Shown in pieces: positions 55,884 to 64,000 of a stretch of DNA of 64,000 nucleotides. Within the stretch, counting starts at the first letter, position 1; every line of letters begins with the position of its first letter. The stretch is taken from the NCBI GenBank assembly GCA_963921195.1, contig OY992541.1:10820951-10884950 (forward strand), read 5' to 3'. The notes below the pieces were generated by a model. That model worked only from the letters and a program-made list of their open reading frames with translations. It had not been told where the DNA came from and searched no databases. The stretch comes from Pegoplata infirma. Taxonomy: Eukaryota > Arthropoda > Insecta > Diptera > Anthomyiidae. A program made the translations under genes and the position numbers.

Positions 55884-58540
55884 ACGGTCTGAAAATATGT
55901 TTCTGGAACGCAAACGGCTTACGCCAACACAAGGACGAACTCGAATATTTTCTTAGAAACAAGCAGATAGATATAATGCTTGTTTCTGAGACTCATTTAA
56001 CACACCGTAGCTTATTTTCAATCCGAGGTTACACATTATATGATACTAAAGACCCCAGAGGTAGGGCATGTGGAGGATCAGGCATTCTAATTAAAACTCG
56101 ACTGAGACACTATCTCATGTGTGATCTTTGCGAAGATTTTCTTCAAGCAACTACAATATGTGTAGAGGAATTTGGTATGAACCTAGTAATTTCGTCTATT
56201 TATGCTCCCCCCAGATTTAGGATCACTGAGAATCAGTTCAGAACATTTTACGAATCACTAGGTTCACGCTTTCTGGCAGCTGGCGACTATAATGCCAAGC
56301 ATACATTCTGGGGGTCACGCCTCATTACCCCGAGAGGACGTGTGTTGTATGATACAGTTTGTAAAATGGGTATGGATGTGATTTCAAGCGGAGAACCGAC
56401 ATACTGGCCTTCGGACCAAAATAAGATTCCAGACCTTATAGATTTTGGATTGTCTAAGAATATTTCGAAAAACGTATTATCTGTTGAATCTTCTTTGGAG
56501 CTCTCTTCAGATCACACACCCACTATTGTTACCCTTTCAAACCCCAGAGAAATTGTATCCCCTTCTGGTGGCTTAGCACTGACAGGCAAAGGAACAAATT
56601 GGCTAAAGTATAAAAAATTTCTCAGTACTCATTGCTCGGAAAACATTTTGCTAAGCAACCCAGATCAAATTGACCTCTCGCTTAAGAATTTCGAATCTAA
56701 TCTCAAACTAGCTGCTCTAATTGCTACTAAACCCCAGCGACAATCTAGACAAAACCCAGTTTTTTCTGTTGATGTCGAACGACTCTTAAATGAAAAAAGG
56801 AGAGCTCGTAGAGAGTGGCAACTGCACAGATCTCCACAACTCAAATCACGATTAAAGGTATGCACAAACAACTTGCGAAGATTGCTAGAATCACAGAGAG
56901 CTGACTCGTTAAATAGATTTCTTGAAAATTTGGAGCCTACATCAAAAACGGATTATTCGTTATGGCGTGCTACTAAAAACATGAAAAGACCTGTCATATG
57001 TAAGCCTCCTTTGCGAAAACAAAATGGAGGTTGGGCTAGAAATGATACTGAAAAAGGAAATCTGTTTGTTGAGCACTTGAAAAATGTATTCACTCCAAAT
57101 GAATCAAGTGTTATAGTAGAGTTGCCACCAATTTTACCCCAGCGCAGAGCAGTACCCATCCGGTTTGAGATGCGAGAGGTCGAAAAGGCAGTTTTTGATT
57201 TAAACCCCAAAAAAGCATTTGGTATTGATAAGATCAGTAATAAAATGCTTTTGGAGTTACCCCGGATAGCATTAAGAATAATTCTTTTTATTTTTAATGC
57301 TATATTACGCCTTCAACATTTTCCCCCAGAATGGAAAATTTCTCTTGTTAAAATGATACCCAAGCCAGGTAAAGATCACACAAAAGTGGAATCGTATAGG
57401 CCTATCAGTCTGTTATCCAATTTATCCAAACTTTTTGAAAAACTGTTAGTGAACAGATTAACAACTCATGTCACTCAAAACAACTCTATCCCCGATCACC
57501 AGTTTGGATTCAGAAAAAAACACGCCACAATTGAGCAAGTTCATAGACTGGTAGATGAAATTAGAAGAGCCTATGAGGAAAAGAAATATTGTTCTGCACT
57601 TTTTATTGATGTCTCGCAGGCGTTCGATAAGGTTTGGCACGAGGGTTTACTCTATAAGATAAAGAATATGTTACCACCAGATACACATAAGTTACTCGAA
57701 AATTACATTACAGATCGTAAGTTTACAGTAAAGGAAAACGATTTTGTTAGTACCCCACAAATCATACAAGCTGGAGTTCCACAAGGTAGTATTTTGGGAC
57801 CGCTTTTGTATATTTTGTACACCTCTGATATGCCAACTAATCGAAATACGCATACTTCCACATTTGCAGATGATACAGCTATTTTGAGCTCTCATAATAA
57901 CCCACTTGAAGCAACTCGTATTTTGCAAAGTCACATTCTTGAATTAGAAGACTGGTTGAAAAAGTGGAAGATTAAAGTTAATGAGCAGAAATGCATCCAC
58001 ATAACTTTCACGTTGAGACGAGAAACATGTCCCCAAATTCAGATTAATAATCACATCGTACCTCAACACACAACAGTTAAGTACCTCGGAATTCATCTGG
58101 ATCGTCGTCTTACGTGGAAAAACCATATAGATGCAAAATTAACCCAGATAAAATTAAAAACTATTGCAGTAAATTGGCTAATTGGGAGAAACTCGAAACT
58201 TATGTTAGACTGTAAACTATTGATCTACAGCTCTATTATAAAACCTATATGGTGCTATGGTATTCAGTTATGGGGCACTGCCTCTGCGTCTAATGTGGAA
58301 AGAATACAGAGAAAACAGAACAACATTTTAAGAATGATTACTGATGCCCCCTGGTACGTTAGAAACTCAAACATACACAGAGATCTAAATGTATCATTTG
58401 TTAAAGATGAAATTGTGAGACATACCCAGAACTACCTACGGAGACTAGAATCACATCCAAACAATTTAGCGCGTAATCTTCTAAATAATAGTGGTCACCA
58501 ACGCCTAAGAAGGAGGGCCACTACTGACCTGGTACTATAA
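55880..58540 (+). CDS. LINE ORF2: APE-type endonuclease and reverse transcriptase
   Basis: 886 residues, ATG at 55880 overlapping the ORF1 stop by 4 bp, which suggests coupled termination-reinitiation. The endonuclease spans residues 1-230: CFWNANGLRQHKDEL near 7, SETHLT near 35, GDYNAKHTFWG near 134 and SSDHTP near 208 carry the expected catalytic positions. Reverse transcriptase spans about 440-730: YRPISLLSNLSKLFEKLL, FIDVSQAFDKVWH near 574, GVPQGSILGPLLY near 632 and the catalytic FADDTAI near 661. The C-terminal region has GIQLWGTASASNVERIQRKQ. There is no RNase H, as usual in the Jockey clade. It nicks target DNA and primes cDNA synthesis on the nicked end. Confidence 0.95.
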   Translation: MNGLKICFWNANGLRQHKDELEYFLRNKQIDIMLVSETHLTHRSLFSIRGYTLYDTKDPRGRACGGSGILIKTRLRHYLMCDLCEDFLQATTICVEEFGMNLVISSIYAPPRFRITENQFRTFYESLGSRFLAAGDYNAKHTFWGSRLITPRGRVLYDTVCKMGMDVISSGEPTYWPSDQNKIPDLIDFGLSKNISKNVLSVESSLELSSDHTPTIVTLSNPREIVSPSGGLALTGKGTNWLKYKKFLSTHCSENILLSNPDQIDLSLKNFESNLKLAALIATKPQRQSRQNPVFSVDVERLLNEKRRARREWQLHRSPQLKSRLKVCTNNLRRLLESQRADSLNRFLENLEPTSKTDYSLWRATKNMKRPVICKPPLRKQNGGWARNDTEKGNLFVEHLKNVFTPNESSVIVELPPILPQRRAVPIRFEMREVEKAVFDLNPKKAFGIDKISNKMLLELPRIALRIILFIFNAILRLQHFPPEWKISLVKMIPKPGKDHTKVESYRPISLLSNLSKLFEKLLVNRLTTHVTQNNSIPDHQFGFRKKHATIEQVHRLVDEIRRAYEEKKYCSALFIDVSQAFDKVWHEGLLYKIKNMLPPDTHKLLENYITDRKFTVKENDFVSTPQIIQAGVPQGSILGPLLYILYTSDMPTNRNTHTSTFADDTAILSSHNNPLEATRILQSHILELEDWLKKWKIKVNEQKCIHITFTLRRETCPQIQINNHIVPQHTTVKYLGIHLDRRLTWKNHIDAKLTQIKLKTIAVNWLIGRNSKLMLDCKLLIYSSIIKPIWCYGIQLWGTASASNVERIQRKQNNILRMITDAPWYVRNSNIHRDLNVSFVKDEIVRHTQNYLRRLESHPNNLARNLLNNSGHQRLRRRATTDLVL

Positions 58541-58706
58541 AATGAAGGATGATGCTTTTGAAAACATTGGATAATTTATGAGCAAGTGAAATTTTGTCTG
58601 GCACTGGCCGGACTTAATATTAAGCTATTTATATTAGTTTTAAGATTTGAAAACTTATTGTTAGTTCACATAGTTTTAGTGAAGATTCAATAAAAAAATT
58701 AATGAG

Positions 58707-58739
<33 letters not shown>

Positions 58740-58741
<2 letters not shown>

Positions 58742-59686
58742 GTTAACATATATTTTATAAGATTCTGTGGTTTTTTCAGCATTTTTACTAATTTTGTTTA
58801 AGAAAATTTTGAAAAAACCAAAATATCAGTTTTGAGAACCACGCTAAATAAAATGTATATTTTTGGCCTTACCGTGAAACGGGTGAATGCCATCCTAGAA
58901 ACACAGTATTTCATATCTGAGTATTTATGATAGAAAAGAATATAAATATGGGTTTACATTGGTTTATTTCAATAAATTTAGAAAATTGGGGCTGATTTTC
59001 GAGTTTTAGGGGTCATTTTGTGAAAATTGGGTCATTTTGACCCCGAAAGACTTACAAGGGTTAATTTTTGAAAACCCAAAAATTTTTAATTTATCTTCTT
59101 ATACTAAAAACAACTCGTGTACCACTTTTTAACAATATATTCAAAAAACAACACCATTTATTTAATGTTTTTAATCAAAATATGGCTATTTTTTGACCTT
59201 TGACCTTTGACCTCGATGAGCCTCGTGTTAACGTTGTCCGATTTGGCTGAAATTTTTAGCATAGCATTTTTAGACCAAATGTAATAAAAATTAGGGGTGC
59301 ACTCCTTCAAATTCGAAGTTTTGCAAAATAGCTGCCACCCTAATGTGTATACAAAACATAAGAAAAATTTAAATTGGATTTTTTTCAAAATTTATTTTTA
59401 AATTTTTTTAAAAATAAAAATTTTGAAAAAAAAAATAACTTTAAAATTAATTTTCGAAGAAACTTCATTTTTAATTTATCTTATATTTTGTATACAAATA
59501 GCAACGAATATATTCTAAGCACTCTGAAAATTTTGAAGTGAAAAGCCTCTTACTTTTTAAGATATCAATACATGTGTGTCAAAAGAGAAGATAATTTGTA
59601 GCAACAATGAAAAAAAACTCATTTTCTGATTTTTTCCGATATCTCAAAAAGTATTAGGATTTCACTCTGAAATTTTCAGAGTGTTT
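58740..59686. other. Ank intron: diverged relative of the TAGGGTGGCAGC element
   Basis: 59200-59341 matches the right arm of 39596-40942 (GTCCGATTTGGCTGAAATTT, ending GCTGCCACCCTAA). A left end was not found. The rest is AT-rich without a gene. Confidence 0.5.
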
Positions 59687-60439
59687 TAGGGTTTCTATTC
59701 GGGAAAAAATTCCCGGGTATTCCCGGGAAATTTTTTTCTCAAAATCCCGGGATTTTTTCATCGGGAAATTTCGGGAATTTGTCAAAAACCTTTTTTTAAA
59801 AAAGTTAATCAAATTACCCATTTTTAATACAATTTTATGTAATTTATTAAAATAAAATTAAAACTTGAATAAAATTTAAATTATTGCAGAAGACATAGTT
59901 GGGACACGCTTCAGGTTGCATAAAAGTATTTTAAACAAACCAGCTTTCTAGCCCAAAAGTTCCATTTTTTAATGATGAATATTTAAATTTAAAGACTGAT
60001 ATTTTGGCACGGATGTCTTGAAACGATCTTTAAAATAAAATCCCGATTATGATTGGTCAGCATCATTCGAATTTACCAAAAAGCTTTTACAAACACAAAT
60101 ATTTTAAAAATCATAAATTCATGAATAAAACCCATTCTGTATGGAGTGAAAAAACGGCAAGGCAATTACGACAATCCTGAAAGGTTCAATACTTCCACAC
60201 AAATTAGAATTTTGGGAATTTTCTACGTTTAAAAAAGAAGTAAAGATAACTATTTTACAAAAAAGACATCTGGTGGTGTTAAAATCGAAAAATGCGGCCA
60301 TATTTTGAAAAATACTATTAGATACATGATAAGATTCAGACTTTGTTTTAATCTAAAAATTCCCGGGAATTCCCGGGAATACATTTTTTTAAAAACGCTT
60401 TCCCGGGAATTGAAAAAGTCCGGGAATTTAGAAACCCTA
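59687..60439. mobile_element. hAT-type element rich in CCCGGGAATT words (8-bp duplication GAGTGTTT)
   Basis: The ends TAGGGTTTCTA and TAGAAACCCTA are flanked by GAGTGTTT at 59679-59686 and 60440-60447. AATTCCCGGGAATTCCCGGG-type subterminal words occur at both ends. The 60-71 codon frames inside are not recognisable proteins. Confidence 0.88.
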
Positions 60440-61771
60440 GAGTGTTTAGAACATATGTGTACCAATCTTATAGCACATTCAGAGTGACCTTGAAACCTCG
60501 TTGAAAATACGTATTTTCATTTTGAAAACTTAACCGTTCACACCCGAAAAATTTGACACTTATTACGTTTTCGAAATTTACCGAACAAAATTCGCGATTA
60601 TATCGGCTTTAAAAACACACAATTAATTAATTTACGCTATATTTTAAAATAATTTATCGAAATATTTTTTTAATAGTTGTTTTTTATGTAAATATTTAAA
60701 TATTTTTATTTTTTTTATTTTTGACACTTTCTTTAATTTATTTTCTTCTATTAAAACAGTTGTAAAAAAGAGTTGAACTAAGGAATTTAAAAGGTTTCAA
60801 TTTTACATTCGTTGAAACCTCAATACAAAAAGGTTTCAATTTGTGTGGGAAAATACGTATTTTCAAATGAGGTTTGGCTCGAAACCTCGTTAAACGGGGT
60901 TTCGACGCCAATGTGAATGCACTATTAAAAATCTTAAAAAAATTTTTTTTTCAAAAAATAATTTTTATTTTTTTTTTTTAATTTAAATTTTAATTTAAAA
61001 AAAATTATTTGTTTTTTTCTTATTTTATTTCTTATACCCTAAAATGTAGCCGATACTATGCAAAAGGAATTTTGTTGATATCTTTCACACACCAAAGTTA
61101 TGACCTTTTAAGTGAAGTCCCTACTCCATAATGTACAGAAACTCAAAGCTCTAGGGTTGTCACAGTTTTCTAAAAATTTTAATATTTTTTTTTAATACTT
61201 GTATTTACTACCGCACACACTTACAAAATTTAATCAAAATCGAAAGCCATGATTAAGTTAACGTTGCTATTAAATTAAGTTGCAAAATCCAGCGAAATCA
61301 AGTTTTTTGTTTTGTTGCGAATTTACTTGTTAAAAAAACACTCTAACTTTCGATACACAATCCTAATGCTGCTAAAGCTTGGCATACATACTTTTCGTTC
61401 CCATGGTCTGGTTGGTATTGAATTTTAGCCAAATCGGTTTAATGGTTCAAAAGTTATTAAGAAAACCGTGAATTTCAAATTGGTTTTAATTCACGTATTA
61501 AAAAAACCGTTAAACAAGCTTTGAAAACATTGGTAAGTCGGAAAAATATCTTACAAAGTATTTTTGTCACTTAAAAATATTTTTACACTAAAAAAAAATT
61601 ACACTCGAAAAAAATTTTACACTCAAAAATATTATACACTCAAAAAAAGAAATTTGTAATTTTTTTTTCTCAAAAATTACAAAAAAAAAAGTTTTTTACT
61701 CCAAATAAAATATTTATAATCAAATATTTTTTCACTTTAGAAAAATTATTACCACTTCAAAAGGGCATTGT
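60440..61771. other. Ank intron: inverted GAAACCTCGTT block and AT-rich sequence
   Basis: GAAACCTCGTTGAAAATACG near 60492 is mirrored, in part, by CGTATTTTCAAATGAGGTTT near 60865, which suggests a 400-bp inverted-repeat element. 61595-61655 holds four TTACACTCAAAAAAA-like words. No gene. Confidence 0.5.
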
Positions 61772-61822
61772 GGAGGATATTCATGGATTCGGCAAAGTCA
61801 AATTTAACTTTTCTACTTGTTT
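61772..61822 (+). mobile_element. mini-me/DINE-1-like 3' end
   Basis: GGAGGATATTCATGGATTCGGC, then AAAGTCAAATTTAAC and TTTTCTACTTGTTTA. The hairpin is decayed. It ends 42 bp before the ankyrin donor site. Confidence 0.6.
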
Positions 61823-61863
61823 ATTCTATCACAGAGTAGAATCAATAAAAAAAATGTACTTAC

Positions 61864-62203
61864 TTTTATGTGGATCTCTTGCGGCATAACATGCATTATC
61901 AACATGATCCTGTTCCGTTGTAATTGTTGTATCATAATTTTGATGATCTTGATCATTTGAAGTTTTCAAATCATCGGTAGCCATGTATTTATATTGATGA
62001 TGATCCAAGTGCTCGTCTCCGCCCTCGTCCTCAGAATCAGACAAAAAAGCTTCATGCATTAATTCTGGTGCCACAACTTTATATTTTTCCTCCAAAACAC
62101 CGGTTAAGCTATTAGTAATTGAAGTTTCAGTCACAACTTTTAAGGTTTCGACAGCGGTAACATACCCCAAACTATTTGCAATACTTAAAGCGGTTTGGCC
62201 GTT
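61864..62203 (-). CDS. Ank: Ankyrin exon: end of last ankyrin repeat and acidic linker
   Basis: A 340-nt exon after acceptor TTTTCTTTAG, ending at donor CATAAAA|GTAAGTAC. It opens with NGQTALSIANSLGYVTAVET, the final ankyrin repeat, then LEEKYKVVAPELMHEAFLSD and an Asp/Glu/His-rich linker (SDSEDEGGDEHLDHHQYKY). The linker joins the repeat domain to ZU5. The other repeats must come from exons beyond the window. The phase (one base carried) fits the next exon 18 kb away. Confidence 0.95.
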
Positions 62204-62809
62204 CTAAAGAAAATAAACAAATAAATTTTATTTTTTTTTTTTTTGTTTTGAAAAGTCTATGGTGAAAACTTAAATTGTTTAAAAAGGTGTGTCTGTTTGT
62301 TTGGTTTTTCTAAAAATAAATTCAAATATAATGGAATTTATTATTTCAGTATACATAGTTAGATGGAGAAATTGTTTGTACCAAGATCTCTCTAACAAGA
62401 TTGCCAGATATTTTTTGTGTACTATTACTTTCCTCATTGGATATTGCTTCTCCCTTGTTTCACTTATATTTTTTTGACTAAATATTTTGTTTTACTTAAA
62501 AGTAGATTTTTCACCAAAATATTTTTTACAAAATTTTTTGAATTTTTTTTTCAACTTTTTGAAAATTGTTTTGCTAAAATTAGTTAGAAGTTTTGCAGAC
62601 CGATTTGTTTCAAAATTTGACAAAAAAAAATATTATTAGTCCACTCTAATAGTCAGTATTTTGTTTACATATTTTGTTTAAGAGTTCTTACAGTAAGTAG
62701 TTTCAAATATACACAAATCATAAGATTTCAAATAAATGTATACAAAAAAAAAATATTTTATTAATTTCCTCATTGAATATTGCTTCTCCCTTGTTTCACT
62801 TATATTTTT
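62204..62809. repeat. Ank intron with ~336-bp tandem duplication
   Basis: CCTCATTGGATATTGCTTCT at 62432 recurs at 62768 (CCTCATTGAATATTGCTTCT), and the end of the unit recurs a third time at 63727. The internal block with AAAGTAGATTTTTCACCAAA is repeated at 62499 and 63375. No exon was found. Confidence 0.7.
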
Positions 62810-63350
62810 ATACCCTCCAACCACAGTATGGGGGTATACTCACTTTGTCATTCCGTTTGTAACCCATCGAAATATCGGGCGGGGACCCCATAAAGTGTAT
62901 ATATTATTGATCTATGATCGATTCTAAGACATTCTATGAATGTCCGTCTGTCCGTCCGTCCGTCTGTCTGTCTGTTGATAACACAATGCAGTCCAAAATA
63001 AAACAGCTAGACTCCTGAAGTTTGGCACAAATATGTTTCATGTTCATAGGCAGGTTAAGTTTGTGAATGGGCTAAATCGGGAAAAGGGGAAAAAAGCTCC
63101 CCCTTGAAGCACTGAACCAACCTCTAAAAAAAATACAGTTCTTTTACATGTTTTTTTTGGATTTTTGTTAAATAAATGACATTTGGTATATTTATCGCGA
63201 TGGGAAGGTGCTCTCAACGTCCCCCACTGACCCCATCACCCCCCCCCCCCCCCCCCCACTCCCCAAAAAAACGCCTCTGACAATTTTTTTTTTTGATATT
63301 TTGGTGGGTATAAAAGATTCGGTACAGCCGAATTTAACACTCTCACTTGT
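62810..63350 (+). mobile_element. mini-me/DINE-1-like element inserted in a duplicated unit
   Basis: ATACCCTCCAACCACAGTAT, GACCCCATAAAGTGTATATA, (GTCY)n at about 62941-62975, a C-run at 63239-63258, and ATTCGGTACAGCCGAATT before CACTCTCACTTGTTT. The duplicate unit at 62432 shows the unoccupied T-run, so the element ends can be read by comparison. Confidence 0.8.
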
Positions 63351-64000
63351 TTTGACTTAATATTTTGTTTTACTTAAAAGTAGATTTTTCACCAAAATAT
63401 TTTTTACAAAATTTTTTGAATTTTTTTTTTCAACTTTTTAAAAATTGTTTTGCTAAAATTAACAATGTGGCCCGAATTGAAGTTTTGCAGACCGATTTGT
63501 TTCAAAATTTGACAAAAAAAAAAAATACTATTAGTCCACTCTAGTAGCCAGTGATCAATATTATTATTTTCTCTCAGCGCGGTGTTTATTGCACTGCGCG
63601 TTAGATGTGTGTTTTTTGTTTTGTTTACGAATTTTGTTTACGATTTCTTACAGTAAGTAGTTTTAAATATACACAAATCTTCAGATTTCAAATAAACGTA
63701 TACAAAAAAAAAATATTTTATTACTTTCCTCATTAACCGTAAATATTGTAATGATACATATTTTAATAAATAATAAGAAAAATAAATAAAAACTTGTGTT
63801 GTTTTGCTTAGGTTGGATTTTAGACTAATGGAATTTTTATGGGGGAAAAAATTAAAATAGTTTATTTACTTAAAAAACAGTATAAGCACATACACTGAAA
63901 AAAATGTCGAGCTTGCGAGGGCTCGAAAGAAATTATTTCTATTCTTAAATTTGCCTTTAAAGTGAGTAAAATTTAAATTAGTATAAGCTTAATTCTTTTT
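63351..64000. other. Ank intron, duplicated unit then unique AT-rich sequence
   Basis: 63351 to about 63726 completes the second copy of the duplicated unit, with an extra CTCAGCGCGGTGTTTATTGC stretch near 63575. 63740-64000 shows no gene or recognised repeat. Confidence 0.5.

Larger units (their letters stand above)
53800..58739 (+). mobile_element. Jockey-like non-LTR retrotransposon, apparently intact
   Basis: Two complete ORFs, a short 3' UTR with AATAAA at 58689-58694 and a 32-A tail at 58707-58738. The 5' edge was not located; 53800 is a placeholder upstream of ORF1. It lies in the large ankyrin intron in antisense orientation to the gene. No target duplication was recognised. Intact frames and a clean A-tail suggest a recent insertion. 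Confidence 0.8.
19560..62203 (-). other. Ank: Ankyrin gene span in this window (seven coding exons)
   Basis: Exons in transcript order have lengths 340, 88, 225, 1859, 192, 79 and 319 nt, total 3102 nt (1033 residues plus stop). Boundary phases are consistent at all six junctions, and every intron has GT and AG. Introns are about 17.9 kb, 67 bp, 8.5 kb, 12.9 kb, 75 bp and 68 bp. Ankyrins link membrane proteins to the spectrin skeleton. The short tail after the death domain suggests the ubiquitous Ank rather than the giant neuronal Ank2 forms, but the paralogue assignment is uncertain. The exons with the ankyrin repeats lie beyond 64000. Confidence 0.85.

Overview
This window is nuclear DNA from a higher fly, probably a calyptrate dipteran. 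The reasons are: spliced genes with GT-AG introns, very AT-rich introns, a BEL/Pao LTR retrotransposon, a Jockey-like LINE, and several copies of a short repeat with a (GTCY)n tract and a TTCGGC...GCCGAA terminal hairpin that resembles the dipteran mini-me/DINE-1 type. The species cannot be named from the sequence. There are no bacterial features, no CRISPR array, and no rRNA or convincing tRNA gene.

The one host gene is the 3' two thirds of an ankyrin gene on the minus strand. Seven coding exons were rebuilt from splice sites and reading phase: 62203-61864, 43922-43835, 43767-43543, 35061-33203, 20292-20101, 20025-19947 and 19878-19560. They total 3102 nt, and every junction keeps the frame. 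They encode the end of the ankyrin-repeat domain, an acidic linker, ZU5-ZU5-UPA, a death domain and a short C-terminal tail. Only 3.1 kb of 42.6 kb is coding. Three introns are inflated by transposons to about 18, 8.5 and 13 kb, and the other three are 67-75 bp. The ankyrin repeats lie beyond base 64000.

Layout. 1-5344: 3' part of a BEL/Pao element (pol, an extra Gag-zinc-knuckle/protease-like ORF, start of the 3' LTR). 5345-11130: a large composite inverted repeat with tandem-repeat arms and mirrored Helitron-type 3' ends. 11560-14760: tandem ~155-bp repeats interrupted by a Harbinger-like element that carries a LINE insertion with the hallmarks of twin priming. 14763-18346: two adjacent foldback elements, one holding a nested element with 9-bp target duplications. 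19560-20292: last three ankyrin exons. 20293-33202: ankyrin intron with a 70-bp minisatellite broken by two hAT-type and other elements. 33203-35061: main ankyrin exon. 35062-43542: ankyrin intron with a Helitron-like composite. 43543-43922: two ankyrin exons. 43923-61863: ankyrin intron with a 16-bp satellite, a 200-N gap, an apparently intact Jockey-like LINE and more hAT-type elements. 61864-62203: ankyrin exon. 62204-64000: ankyrin intron.

The genes do not form a pathway. The window shows a neuronal or ubiquitous cytoskeletal adaptor gene whose introns collect nested mobile DNA. The most unusual items are the duplicated Zn-knuckle/protease-like ORF of the BEL element, which lacks the catalytic Asp and sits behind a splice acceptor; the number of long near-perfect inverted repeats inside transcribed introns; the nested insertions with readable target duplications; and the satellite that may have grown out of a motif in the adjacent repeat.
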